A DNA stretch of 64,000 bases from Arthrobacter gengyunqii (GCF_023022985.1 NZ_CP095461.1:3627057-3691056); one strand, 5' to 3'. Positions 46,351-55,307 are shown, counted from the first letter of the stretch. Program-made: numbers and translations. The notes: generated by a model not told the origin, from the sequence alone.

Positions 46351-47373
46351 GTGAGCATCGAAACCCCCGCCGCCGACGGCGTACGCGACGTCATCATTGT
46401 CGGTTCCGGTCCGTCCGGTTACACGGCCGCCGTTTACACGGCCCGTGCCAATCTCAAGCCGCTGCTGATTGCCAGCTCGGTCACGGCCGGCGGTGAGCTG
46501 ATGAACACCACCGATGTGGAGAACTTCCCCGGTTTCCCCGAAGGCGTGATGGGCCCGGATTTGATGGCCCAGTTCGAAAAGCAGGCGGCCCGCTTCGGCA
46601 CCGAGATCCTGTTCGAGGACGTCACCTCCCTGGAGCTCGACGGCGACATCAAGAAGGTGACCATCGGCACCGGAGAAACGTTCCAGGCACGTGCCGTCAT
46701 CATTTCCACCGGCTCGGCATACCGGGAACTGGGACTCGAAGATGAGAAGCGGCTTTCCGGCCGCGGAGTGAGCTGGTGTGCCACCTGCGACGGGTTCTTC
46801 TTCAAGGGACAGGACATCGCCGTCATCGGCGGCGGCGACTCCGCCCTCGAGGAGGCACTGTTCCTTACGAAGTTCGCCTCCAGTGTCACCGTGGTGCACC
46901 GCCGGTCCACCCTTCGCGCCTCCAAGATCATGCAGGACCGGGCCCTCTCCCACGAGAAGATCCGCTTTGTTTGGGACTCGGAAGTAGCGGGCATTCACGG
47001 CGAGGACAAGGTCACAGGACTTCGCCTGCGCAACACCGTGGACGGTTCGGAGTCCGACCTCGCCGTTACCGGCGTCTTCGTCGCCATCGGCAACGATCCG
47101 CGGACCGATCTGGTCAAGGACCAGCTGGAGCTGACCAGCGAGGGCACCATCGCCGTCGCAGGACGCACCTCCAAGACCTCCCTGCCCGGTGTCTTCGCCG
47201 CCGGCGATGTCATCGACCCCACCTACCGGCAGGCAATCACCGCCTCGGGTTCGGGCTGCGTGGCCGCCATCGACGTCGAGCACTACCTGGCTGATCTGGG
47301 CGACTCGGTTTCCACCGCTGCCGAAGTACCCACCCCGCCGGCTGAAGCCGTTTCCGAAAACGCCGCCCTCTAA
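46351..47373 (+). CDS. trxB: Thioredoxin-disulfide reductase
   Basis: 340 aa from the GTG at 46351 with GGAAGAGGA upstream. FAD fold VIIVGSGPSGYTAAVYTARA; redox-active CATC in VSWCATCDGFFF; NADPH fold IAVIGGGDSALEEALFL; HRR(S) NADPH-phosphate contact; final FAD site VFAAGDVIDPTYRQAITASG. A flexible Pro/Glu tail is extra. It reduces thioredoxin with NADPH and lies 28 bp upstream of trxA. Confidence 0.97.
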   Translation: MSIETPAADGVRDVIIVGSGPSGYTAAVYTARANLKPLLIASSVTAGGELMNTTDVENFPGFPEGVMGPDLMAQFEKQAARFGTEILFEDVTSLELDGDIKKVTIGTGETFQARAVIISTGSAYRELGLEDEKRLSGRGVSWCATCDGFFFKGQDIAVIGGGDSALEEALFLTKFASSVTVVHRRSTLRASKIMQDRALSHEKIRFVWDSEVAGIHGEDKVTGLRLRNTVDGSESDLAVTGVFVAIGNDPRTDLVKDQLELTSEGTIAVAGRTSKTSLPGVFAAGDVIDPTYRQAITASGSGCVAAIDVEHYLADLGDSVSTAAEVPTPPAEAVSENAAL

Positions 47374-47401
47374 AGTTCGTAAAATCCGTTAGGAGCAACA
47401 C

Positions 47402-47728
47402 ATGAGCAACGCAAAAGACGTCACCGACGCATCATTCAGTGCCGACGTCCTCACCGCAGACAAGCCGGTCATCGTCGATTTCTGGGCAGAATGGTGCGGC
47501 CCGTGCCGCATGCTCTCCCCCATCCTCGACGACATCGCCGCACAGTACGCGGACAAGGTGGACGTCGTGAAGGTGAACGTGGATGACAATCCCGCCATCG
47601 CCGCCAAGTACGGCATCACTTCCATTCCCGCTGTTTACGTGTTCCAGGGCGGTGAGGTTGCTGCCACGTCCATCGGCGCCAAGCCCAAGCAGGTCCTGGA
47701 ACAGGAATTTGCGGCCTTCCTGAAGTAA
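47402..47728 (+). CDS. trxA: Thioredoxin
   Basis: 108 aa. Active site WAEWCGPCRMLSP, then VNVDDNPAIAAKYGITSIP with the cis-Pro, and VYVFQGGEV. TTAGGAGCAACAC before the ATG supplies the ribosome binding site. Reduced by TrxB encoded immediately upstream; it keeps cytosolic protein thiols reduced alongside mycothiol, whose genes are also in this window. Confidence 0.97.
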   Translation: MSNAKDVTDASFSADVLTADKPVIVDFWAEWCGPCRMLSPILDDIAAQYADKVDVVKVNVDDNPAIAAKYGITSIPAVYVFQGGEVAATSIGAKPKQVLEQEFAAFLK

Positions 47729-47738
47729 GTTTCCCACC

Positions 47739-48935
47739 ATGAACCCGGCAGGAGATTCCCTGCGGAGGATGGACGCCAGCCGGCGTGTTGCAGCGCTTCG
47801 CGAAGCGCTGCTGCGCGCCGGCATCTCCATGTCCTATCTGGCTCCGGACTCCGTCAACAATCCCGACCTTTTTGACGATCATGTGGACGCCGCTGTCCGT
47901 TCCTTCCAGCAGAGCCGCGGCCTCATTGTGGACGGCGTGGCCGGACCCGACACCCTGCGTGCCCTGACCGAAGCGCAGTTCCGCTTTGGGGACCGCACCC
48001 TGGCCCTGGTTGAAGGCCAGCAGCCGGTTCGAGGCGACGACGTTGCCGAACTGCAGCGCCACCTCTCCCACCTGGGGTTCTATTACGGCCACATCGACGG
48101 CGAATTCAATGTCCGCACCCGCTATGCCGTCGCCGAGCTGCAGAACAACCTCGGAATTCCCGGCACCGGCGTCTGTGATCAGGACACCATTCGAGCCATG
48201 GCGCGGATCAACCGGGCAATCTCACCCAGCCAGGCCTTCGCGCTGCGGGATTATGAGCGGCTGGACCGTTCCACTGCCGCCCTGCGGGGACGGCTGATTG
48301 CCCTTAGCACCGGAGGTTCGGAGCTTGCCTCGCCGCACGCCGTCGATCGGCTCACGTCGCAGCCCCTGACCGAGGCACTGGTGGCCGCGGACATTGGCCG
48401 GCGGGTGGAGCGCATCCTGCGGGAGTTCGGTGCCGGAGTTGCCTCCCGCGGGTCCGCCCTTACCGGCGTGGTAGGCGACGGTGAGACCGTGCCCAGCCTC
48501 AGCCTGGACCTGCACTGCGACTGGCTGGACCAGCAGGCGGCATCGGGCATCGCTGCCTTCTACTGGGGCCTGCCCGGAACCGGTGAACCGCGTTCCCCCA
48601 TTGGCCACCGCGCCGCCATCCTGCTGATGAAGGAGCTGGCTGCCAGAACCGGCATGGACAGCCTCGGTGTCCATGGACGCACCTGGGACACCCTGAAACT
48701 CTCCGGTATTCCGTCGGTGGGCCTGGACTTGGGCTACCTAAGTAACCGCGGTGACGCGGATCGCCTTGCTGATCCGGTGTTCCGTCAAACAGTTGCCGAT
48801 TCCATCGTGATAGGCATCCAGCGGCTCTACCTGCTCGAGGAAGAGGACCAGCCCACGGGTACCCTTGCCCTGGACGATGTCTCCCGCTTCAATCCCGTCG
48901 ACGAGCCCGCAGAACAGCGGGTGGGCGGGCTCTAG
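47739..48935 (+). CDS. cwlM: CwlM-like protein: two peptidoglycan-binding domains plus a degenerate amidase domain
   Basis: Up to 398 aa; an ATG at 47769 is an alternative start and neither has an ideal ribosome binding site. Two PG-binding-1 repeats occupy about residues 17-155 (VDAAVRSFQQSRGLIVDGVAGPDT is one core segment, VAELQRHLSHLG opens the next). The amidase_3-like domain starts near 187. The first zinc motif (normally DPGHGG) reads LSTGGS with no His; LDLH keeps a His at 259; the usual catalytic Glu is Asp330 in VGLDLGYLSN. This points to a regulator, as with mycobacterial CwlM, which controls MurA, rather than an active hydrolase. Confidence 0.85.
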   Translation: MNPAGDSLRRMDASRRVAALREALLRAGISMSYLAPDSVNNPDLFDDHVDAAVRSFQQSRGLIVDGVAGPDTLRALTEAQFRFGDRTLALVEGQQPVRGDDVAELQRHLSHLGFYYGHIDGEFNVRTRYAVAELQNNLGIPGTGVCDQDTIRAMARINRAISPSQAFALRDYERLDRSTAALRGRLIALSTGGSELASPHAVDRLTSQPLTEALVAADIGRRVERILREFGAGVASRGSALTGVVGDGETVPSLSLDLHCDWLDQQAASGIAAFYWGLPGTGEPRSPIGHRAAILLMKELAARTGMDSLGVHGRTWDTLKLSGIPSVGLDLGYLSNRGDADRLADPVFRQTVADSIVIGIQRLYLLEEEDQPTGTLALDDVSRFNPVDEPAEQRVGGL

Positions 48936-48956
48936 ACCCCGTTCCACCGCACAGCA

Positions 48957-49002
48957 CGGCGACGGCGGCATCCTTGACAGGGGTGCCGCCGTCGCCGTTT
49001 TT
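48957..49002 (+). terminator. Intrinsic terminator after cwlM
   Basis: A 14-bp perfect stem (48957-48970 with 48984-48997) with a 13-nt loop is followed by TTTTT. It closes the conserved trxB-trxA-cwlM block and marks the left edge of the accessory insertion. Confidence 0.9.
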
Positions 49003-49399
49003 CGTTTGCCCCCAAAACGCCTGGGCCCAGCTGCCGGCAGTGCGTGCTACCTGTCCGCACCCTACCGGCCGGTACTTCAACAGGTGTCGCGCCGCGAGTT
49101 ACCGGGCATAGAACCAGTACCAGCTACGCGTGCCGCGGCCAACCCCTTTTCCTAACCTGAACTAGTCGGTTCGGACATGAAGTCCAGGCCAGAAGAACCC
49201 CTGCCTCGGCGGGTACACCGGTGGCCGTTTTGGTGCGGATTTGCGCGCACAGTCTCAGACCATTTTTTGAATTCAGACGATTTTTACTGACAAGACAGGG
49301 GGTCCGGCCGTGGCTCTGCAAGAAGCCCATTTCCATCTGCCGGGAACACCACACCACCAGCCGCGTGCTTCCGGCTCCACTTCAGGAGGAGCAGCAGTC
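49003..49399. other. Upstream region of the polysaccharide cluster
   Basis: No convincing gene. The stretch 49258-49295 is clearly AT-rich (runs of T6 and T5), the likely promoter zone for the plus-strand cluster. A GTG at 49310 with GGGGG before it could start a longer version of the next small frame. Confidence 0.35.
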
Positions 49400-49531
49400 A
49401 TGACTGCCACCAGAGGCGCCCCCCCTGCCCTGTCGGCCCCCGAGCCGCAGGAGCAGGCCCAGACGGAGCACGAGCTGTCCAGGGGAACCTGCCGCCGTTG
49501 CGCGGAAGTCCAGCACGGGGGTCCGTCGTGA
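49400..49531 (+). CDS. Possible 43-aa leader protein of the polysaccharide cluster
   Basis: The ATG at 49400 is preceded by AGGAGGAG. The peptide begins MTATRGAPPALSAPEPQEQA and holds a Cys pair (GTCRRCAE). Its TGA overlaps the GTG of the glycosyltransferase (GTGA), a layout typical of coupled genes and repeated through the cluster. A longer frame from the GTG at 49310 (73 aa) is possible. No family is recognised; it might be only a translational leader. Confidence 0.4.
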   Translation: MTATRGAPPALSAPEPQEQAQTEHELSRGTCRRCAEVQHGGPS

Positions 49532-50646
49532 AACTGAGCAACGACCTCCGCCGGAAGCCGCTCGCGCAGGCAGTCGAGGAGCCCCGGTCGCCTGTACGAG
49601 TGATTGCGATCATCCCTGCCCACAACGAGGAGATCGGGATCGCACAGACTATCGACAGCCTGCGTCGCCAGACTCAGGCCCCCGACCAGATCCTCGTGGC
49701 GGCAGACAACTGCACCGACGGCACCGTGGACATCGCCAAAGCCATGGGGGTGGAAGTTCTGGAAACCTGGGACAACACTGCCAAGAAGGCGGGGGCGCTC
49801 AATCAGGCGCTCGCCATGGTCCTCCCTGGTCTCCAGCCTCATGATGTCGTGCTGATGATGGATGCGGACAGCCGTCTTAATCGCGACTTCGTCGCTGCCG
49901 GCATGGCTTACTTCGAGCACTGGCCGCTACGGGGTGGGATCAGCGGCTCCTACCTGGCCGCCGACCACCCGTCACGCGTGGCCCTGCTGCAGAAGATCGA
50001 GTACACCCAGGGCCTGCGCACGGTGCACCGCCGTGCTGGGCGCATCCATGTGCTGTCGGGCGCAGCCACCATCTTCACAGTGGAAGCACTGCGCAAGGTG
50101 GCCGAGATGCGCGGTGGCAGCGTCATTCCCGGAGTGAAGGGACTGGTGTATGACGAGTCCTCCCTCACGGAGGATTACGAGCTGACCGTGGCACTGAAGC
50201 GTGTGGGCTACGACCCGCGGTGCGCCGCCGATTGCATCGTCGACACCGATGTGATGCCGACGTGGCGCGATTGGAGAATCCAGCGACTGCGGTGGCAGCG
50301 GGGGACGCTGGAGACCCTGTTCACCTATGGATTCGTGGAACACACCCGCAAGGCGTGGGCGGTACAGGCATGGACCTACTTCCGCACCATCATCCCGGTG
50401 CTGATGCTGATGATCTGGAGCTATGCCCTGATCTTCGAGGAGGTGGCTTTCCATCCGTTCTGGCTGCTCATCATTCCGGTGTTCATGCTCGACCAGTTGG
50501 TGGCCACCTGGGACGCAGGGTGGAGGGCGCGAATCTACGCCACTCTCATCATCCCGCTGTGGATCTACGAGGCCTACCAGTCGATCGCGTACTGGAAGGC
50601 ACTTCACCTTGCACTGCGCGGCGGCGAGAAAGAGTGGTTGACCTGA
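49528..50646 (+). CDS. Processive GT2 glycosyltransferase (polysaccharide synthase type)
   Basis: 372 aa from the GTG at 49528, GGGGG 6 nt upstream. Motifs of processive GT2 enzymes: VIAIIPAHNEEIGIAQTIDS, ADNCTDGT, MMDADSR, TEDYELTVALKR and the QRLRWQRG product-channel motif. Two or three membrane spans follow (FRTIIPVLMLMIWSYAL, PFWLLIIPVFMLDQLV, IYATLIIPLWIYEAY). This is the layout of synthases for hyaluronan-, chitin- or poly-GlcNAc-like chains. It heads a cluster with a NodB-type deacetylase, pointing to an N-acetylated polymer. Confidence 0.88.
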   Translation: MKLSNDLRRKPLAQAVEEPRSPVRVIAIIPAHNEEIGIAQTIDSLRRQTQAPDQILVAADNCTDGTVDIAKAMGVEVLETWDNTAKKAGALNQALAMVLPGLQPHDVVLMMDADSRLNRDFVAAGMAYFEHWPLRGGISGSYLAADHPSRVALLQKIEYTQGLRTVHRRAGRIHVLSGAATIFTVEALRKVAEMRGGSVIPGVKGLVYDESSLTEDYELTVALKRVGYDPRCAADCIVDTDVMPTWRDWRIQRLRWQRGTLETLFTYGFVEHTRKAWAVQAWTYFRTIIPVLMLMIWSYALIFEEVAFHPFWLLIIPVFMLDQLVATWDAGWRARIYATLIIPLWIYEAYQSIAYWKALHLALRGGEKEWLT

Positions 50647-50813
50647 TGGACACATTCCTGGGCCTCCTCGAGGAGGTCACCCACAACGGCTTCATGGCCG
50701 GCGTGGCCGGGCTGACGGTTCTCACACTGGCGGTCCTCGGCATCGCCGTGCGCCGCATCCTGCCCAAGCACGAACACGATGCCACTCTGCCTCCGAGGAG
50801 GAAGCGCTCATGA
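50646..50813 (+). CDS. 55-aa single-span membrane protein of the polysaccharide cluster
   Basis: Starts at an ATG sharing one base with the GT2 stop (TGATG) and ends overlapping the next ATG (ATGA). The peptide has an acidic head, one span (MAGVAGLTVLTLAVLGIAV) and a basic tail ending PPRRKRS. Position and coupling suggest an accessory subunit of the synthase, like small partners of other bacterial polysaccharide synthases. No family is recognised. Confidence 0.65.
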   Translation: MDTFLGLLEEVTHNGFMAGVAGLTVLTLAVLGIAVRRILPKHEHDATLPPRRKRS

Positions 50814-52306
50814 CAGACACCCTCAACCGTCCGGCCGACGGGTACCATCGGCCGACGTGGAACGAGGCCGTCAGTCAGGCCCTGCCGCCCAAGCTGCAGG
50901 TCGAGAGCACACGACGCTGGGTGGGCCGCACCCCGCTGATCGTGCTGCTGGCACTGTTGTCCGTACTCAGCCTGCGGCTGTCCAACACCGCCTTCATCGA
51001 TGAAGCGCTCTACATCAACGCAGGGCACGACTACCTCAAGCACTGGTTGACGGGCGACGGCGTTGAGACGTACGGCGACTCGTTTCCCGGCGTGCCGTTC
51101 GTCTACCCCGTGTTCGCTGCCGTGCTGGACACCATCGGAGGGCTCCTGCTGGTCCGGGGCTTCAGCCTGCTCTGCGTGCTGGCGGCGACCATCCTCGTCT
51201 ACCGGACGCTGGCCTACCTGGGGTACCGGAGTGAGGGCATACTCGCGGCTACCGTCTTCGCGCTGACGGGTCCCGTGGTGTTCGCAGGTGCCCTGGCCAC
51301 CTTCGACGCCCTGGTCATCGCCATGCTCGCTGCCGCCGTCTGGACAGGCGTCCAGACGGACTGGATCTCAGCCGTGGCCACCGGAATCATCCTCGGCCTG
51401 GTCCCTGTCATGAAGTACTCGGGCGCGATCTTCATCCCGGTCGTGCTCGTCGTGGTGTTCTTGGCCTCGCCACGCTGGCGCACAGCGCTCGTGGGCGTCA
51501 TCGCCGTGGCCGTGCCTGGTGCCGCCTGGCTCGCCTGGTCGGATCAGATCGGCGCGGGTGTCACATCCCTGACCGATCGAAGCGTGCTCAGCCCACACTC
51601 GACGGACGAGTTGGTGGCATGGCTGGTGCTCGACATCGGAATCCTCATCCTCATCGCACTGGTGGGAGGGCTGCTGCTGGCCCGCCGAGGGCCGGGGCAC
51701 GCGCTGGTGGCGCTGGCGCTGTTCGGCGGCGGCCTGGCGCTACCCGCCGCGCAACTGGTCCTGGGCGAGGGTTTCTCCTTCGAGAAGCACCTGGCGTACT
51801 CCGCGCTCTTCCTGGCACCCCTGGCCGGCTACGCACTGGCGAAGCTGTCCAGGAGCACATGGAAGCTGCTCCCGGTGGTGGTGCTGCTATCTACGACGCT
51901 GCTGTTCGGGGTCTCCCGCTCGGATGCCATGTACAACTCCTGGGTCAGCGTCCAGACCGTCGTGGATGTTATCGAGGACGACGCCAGGCCGGGTGTCTAC
52001 ATCTCCTCGGCGGCGGACTCCTTGAAGTACCATCTGCGCGACCGCCCCGAGATCATCTGGGAGACGACCTTCTCCCTCTATCCCCAGGGCGAGGGAGCCA
52101 TCAGGGTGGCTGTGGAGGATCAAAGGTTCCAGTCCGTCATCCTTCGCTCTGCCAGCACCGGGGAACCCGATCAGGACGCAGGACAGGCCGTACTGCTTCA
52201 GGCTCTCCGGGACAGCGCATACTACGAGCTCACCGCCACCATGCCTGCCGGTGCTCATTCAGACACTGACATGTGGCTCGTCTTCACCAAGAAGGAGGCA
52301 GAGTGA
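50810..52306 (+). CDS. GT39/ArnT-like membrane glycosyltransferase
   Basis: 498 aa with about 11 hydrophobic spans. The first periplasmic loop has the acidic pair typical of GT-C enzymes (TAFIDEALYINAGHDYLKHW). A soluble C-terminal domain of about 130 residues follows the last span. The overlap with both neighbours (ATGA, GTGA) implies coupled translation. It could transfer a sugar from a polyprenyl carrier to the polymer made by the GT2 enzyme. Substrate unknown. Confidence 0.8.
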   Translation: MTDTLNRPADGYHRPTWNEAVSQALPPKLQVESTRRWVGRTPLIVLLALLSVLSLRLSNTAFIDEALYINAGHDYLKHWLTGDGVETYGDSFPGVPFVYPVFAAVLDTIGGLLLVRGFSLLCVLAATILVYRTLAYLGYRSEGILAATVFALTGPVVFAGALATFDALVIAMLAAAVWTGVQTDWISAVATGIILGLVPVMKYSGAIFIPVVLVVVFLASPRWRTALVGVIAVAVPGAAWLAWSDQIGAGVTSLTDRSVLSPHSTDELVAWLVLDIGILILIALVGGLLLARRGPGHALVALALFGGGLALPAAQLVLGEGFSFEKHLAYSALFLAPLAGYALAKLSRSTWKLLPVVVLLSTTLLFGVSRSDAMYNSWVSVQTVVDVIEDDARPGVYISSAADSLKYHLRDRPEIIWETTFSLYPQGEGAIRVAVEDQRFQSVILRSASTGEPDQDAGQAVLLQALRDSAYYELTATMPAGAHSDTDMWLVFTKKEAE

Positions 52307-53130
52307 CTCTGACACGCCGCGGGATAACTGCAGTAGCCGCTTCGGCGGCTGCTGCCGTCGCCCTCGCCGGGACGTTCCAGGTGGTCATCCAGGATCACTC
52401 CGGCTCAGCATTTGCTGCCACCACCGCCACAACCCGGAGCGCTCCGATCACGGAGCGCGCGCTGGACAACGACTGCTCGGGCGGCCACGTCACCTTCACC
52501 TTCGATGACGGCCCGCGCGAGAACACCGAGAGGGTGCTCGACGCGCTCGATGGCTTCCGCATCGACGCCGTCTTCTTCTGGAACGGTCAGAGAATCAACG
52601 GGCGCGAGCACACCGTCACCCGTGCCGTTGCCGAGGGCCATGTCATCGGCAACCACTCCTGGGACCACGCCAACATGACGACCGGAGAATCGCCCGACGG
52701 CACCAAGGAGACCTGGAGTCCCGCGTGGGTGCGTAGTGAGTTGGAGCGGACGAACGAGGCCCTGATCGCTGCTGGCGCCCCTCGCCCGACGCTCTACCGC
52801 CCGCCCTACGGTGCGATCAACAAGCAGGTGGACGGGATGGCACAAGAGCTCGGCCTGCGTCTCGTGATGCCCTGGGGGTACCACGAGGAGGACAACATCG
52901 TGGATACCCAAGACTACGAGGGCGCGACCACCCAAGAGATCGTCGATGCCACGGTCCGAAGGATGCGGGCCGACTCGATCATCACGATGCATGACGGCCA
53001 AGGACAGGCGACACTCAACTCCGTCGACGCACTCCAGCCCATCGTGGATGCGATGAATGAGAGGAGACTGTGTGCCACCACGGAGATGCGCGAAGATACT
53101 ACGGGTGGCATGCTCGAGATGTACGACTGA
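52303..53130 (+). CDS. Secreted polysaccharide deacetylase (NodB / CE4 family)
   Basis: 275 aa from the GTG at 52303 (GGAGG 4 nt upstream; overlaps the previous stop as GTGA). Signal peptide TRRGITAVAASAAAAVALAG with the twin Arg near the front, cleaved near AFA. CE4 motifs are complete: motif 1 TFTFDDGPRENT (catalytic Asp and metal Asp), motif 2 HSWDH, motif 3 RPPYG, motif 5 IITMHDG. It should remove N-acetyl groups from the polymer or from peptidoglycan outside the cell. Confidence 0.92.
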   Translation: MTLTRRGITAVAASAAAAVALAGTFQVVIQDHSGSAFAATTATTRSAPITERALDNDCSGGHVTFTFDDGPRENTERVLDALDGFRIDAVFFWNGQRINGREHTVTRAVAEGHVIGNHSWDHANMTTGESPDGTKETWSPAWVRSELERTNEALIAAGAPRPTLYRPPYGAINKQVDGMAQELGLRLVMPWGYHEEDNIVDTQDYEGATTQEIVDATVRRMRADSIITMHDGQGQATLNSVDALQPIVDAMNERRLCATTEMREDTTGGMLEMYD

Positions 53131-53175
53131 AGAGATCCCGGTGCCCGTCCGAGCCGGAACGAGAAGGAATCTCTT

Positions 53176-54357
53176 GTGACCAAGCTGCCCAACAAGGTCA
53201 ACGCCGTCTACTGGACGCGCTGGAACGCTGACATCCGGCTCACGCAGGTCCCGCAGTCGTACAACGTGCTCTACCTGTTCGCCGCCGGCCGGTCGGGTGA
53301 CGCAGGGGGGATCGGGTGGGACATGAACGACATCGACGCTGACATCAGGACCGTCCGTGCCCGAGGTCAGCGTGTCGTGCTCTCCACGGGGGGCGCGGGC
53401 CAGGGAATTAACTTCTCCTCACGGTCGGTGAGCCAGCGCTTCGTGGACAGCGTCGTGCGCATCAACGCGGAGCTCGGTGGCACCCTGACCAGCCCCGTGA
53501 TCGACGGGGTCGACTTCAACACCTTCGAGGCCGAGGCCACGCCGAACACGGCCGAGTATCTGTGGATATTCACGGAGCTGAAGCGCCGGTTCGGCCGGGA
53601 CTTCGGCATCACGTCCCCGCCTGCCCCCTGGAAGGCAGATGACAAAGCGATGATCCGCGAGGCCCTGTCGAGGGACCTCATGACCTACGCCGGGCCACAG
53701 TTCTACGACGGCACGGGGCTCGCCAACCCGGAATACATCATTGCCACCACGCGCGACTGGGTGCTGAACGTGGCCGGCGGGGACGCGAGCAAGATCGTCG
53801 TGGGCTTCGGCATGGAGAACATGGAGAACTACTCCTCGATCGATCAGATCCGCACTGCCTGGCGGGCGATCGAGAAGGAGTTCCCAACGATCCGGGGGGC
53901 ATTCCTGTGGCAGCACAAGACCGATTCCGACCGGGGGTGGGCCTTTGCCAGGCAGTTGGCCCCGCTCGTCCTGGACAACGTCATTCCCGAGCAGCCGATG
54001 CCCTCGGCCCTGCCGCCTGCGCTGGCTCAGCCTCCCGGCCCCGTGGTGAAGATCGGCTCGGCCTCCTATCCGCTGTCAGGCATCGACATCGCTCGCGAAC
54101 TCAATTCCCTGGTGGCCTACACAGACAGGGTGCCAACCACGTCCACCAACCCGTCCGGCTGCGAGGTGACCGTGACGGGCGGCAAGGTCAGTCTGATCAA
54201 CGACCGCCAGGTCGGTGAATCTGCGACCGGAACCCGCGTCCCCGAAGGCGGCTTCGTGCTCTGGGGACATGGCGAGGCACGCACATGGCTTTTGGCCAAT
54301 GCCAGGGTCGGTGCGGTGGTCGAAGGCATCACCGTGACCCCCGCCCCTCACTCCTGA
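53176..54357 (+). CDS. GH18-like protein with altered catalytic motif, no signal peptide
   Basis: 393 aa from a GTG at 53176 (GAAGGA 7 nt upstream). The N-terminal 280 residues look like a GH18 chitinase/endo-glucosaminidase barrel: NAVYWTRWN, GQRVVLSTGGAG, then DGVDFNTFE at 110-118 where active enzymes have DGxDxDxE. The third Asp is Asn and the Glu is shifted by one. Later barrel strands are LMTYAGPQFYDG and GAFLWQHKTDS. The last 100 residues form a separate domain with VPEGGFVLWGHGEARTWL. There is no signal peptide, odd for a family that works outside the cell. It may bind rather than cut the polymer. Confidence 0.72.
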   Translation: MTKLPNKVNAVYWTRWNADIRLTQVPQSYNVLYLFAAGRSGDAGGIGWDMNDIDADIRTVRARGQRVVLSTGGAGQGINFSSRSVSQRFVDSVVRINAELGGTLTSPVIDGVDFNTFEAEATPNTAEYLWIFTELKRRFGRDFGITSPPAPWKADDKAMIREALSRDLMTYAGPQFYDGTGLANPEYIIATTRDWVLNVAGGDASKIVVGFGMENMENYSSIDQIRTAWRAIEKEFPTIRGAFLWQHKTDSDRGWAFARQLAPLVLDNVIPEQPMPSALPPALAQPPGPVVKIGSASYPLSGIDIARELNSLVAYTDRVPTTSTNPSGCEVTVTGGKVSLINDRQVGESATGTRVPEGGFVLWGHGEARTWLLANARVGAVVEGITVTPAPHS

Positions 54358-54610
54358 TGTCGACCTGAGCCTACCGGCTGCTCAGCGAGGCAGAACCGAA
54401 GCGGCGGCGATGCGGACCTCGGTGGCCGTCGCCGGGCTCTCGGTGCTCGTATCTTCCGCCGGGAAGCTGGTGACGGGCGCATCGGCCGGGGCTGCACCGC
54501 AAGACAGGTTTTGTCGCACAGGGGTGAGTGGACGGTCGCTACTCCTCCTTGACCCGCCTCGTGGATGCAGGCGTCTGCCTCGTCACGCTGACTCAAGCCT
54601 GGACAAATGC

Positions 54611-54647
54611 AACCACCGGAGTCTGGGTAAGATCCTACCCGGTGGTT
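54611..54647 (+). terminator. Nested inverted repeat, possible terminator
   Basis: AACCACCGG (54611-54619) pairs with CCGGTGGTT (54639-54647); inside, GGGTA and TACCC form a second stem. No T-run follows. It may end the polysaccharide operon, 254 bp after its last stop codon. Confidence 0.35.
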
Positions 54648-55065
54648 ACAAGCCAGTTCTTAGGTCTGCCGGCGCTCCCCTGCCCCGTGCTCGAGGCGGC
54701 GTCCGTGCCGGCTCTTTCCGGAGTCCGCTGCGCGGCCCTACAATAAGGCTTCCTCCTGCACCGCACTCCCACCGCGAAGCGAAGCCATCTTACGGCCATG
54801 CTTTTCCGCGAAGTCGGCTATCCGCTGGGCGCGCTACGGTGGCATCTTTCCGAACGAGCACTATGTCCCGGGACCGATCTGCAGGGCGGTTCCGTAGTCC
54901 TGCACCTCCCGCCGAAGTCCCGGCACAACACTGGCCTCGGCTGATCGGACGGTGGCCAGCGCCCAAGCAGGGCAATGCGCCCGCCTCTTCGCGGCCTATT
55001 TCGAATCCGGCTTGCCGGCGGCCATGAGCCTTCCGGGCGGGAGGGCCAAGGGGCCGGGCGTGCGG

Positions 55066-55100
55066 GGCATGCTGGCATGCTGGCATGCTGGCATGCTGGC
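55066..55100. repeat. 8-bp tandem repeat (GGCATGCT, 4.4 copies)
   Basis: Four perfect consecutive units start at 55066, followed by a partial one. The unit is not a multiple of three, so in a coding frame copy changes would switch the frame. No real gene is seen across it. Confidence 0.9.
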
Positions 55101-55307
55101 AACTTTAGAAGTGGACGCTGGATTCGCGCCGCGAGGAGCGGCATGACGGTTGTGACTGCCGCATCGCCGAGACATCGCAGAATGAGTAGGCACACACAGT
55201 GAGCTCATCGCGACCGTGCCCGCTTGAAAAATCACTCAGCTCCCGGGCATGGGCAAGAGTCCGGTAGGCGCTGGGAAACTATATTTCCGTAGCCAATGAG
55301 ATCATTC

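Larger units (their letters stand above)
54358..55307. other. Gene-poor interval after the polysaccharide cluster
   Basis: About 950 bp in which I see no gene that I can support. Open frames are short, overlap on both strands and match nothing I know. It includes the inverted repeat at 54611-54647 and the octamer repeat at 55066-55100. It looks like decayed or non-coding DNA. Confidence 0.5.

Noticed and set aside
54528..54746. 72-aa plus-strand frame after the polysaccharide cluster
   Set aside because: No ribosome binding site and no recognisable domain; it overlaps a hairpin and other short frames.
55066..55100. CRISPR array
   Set aside because: The 8-bp units are directly adjacent with no spacers, and no cas gene is in the window.
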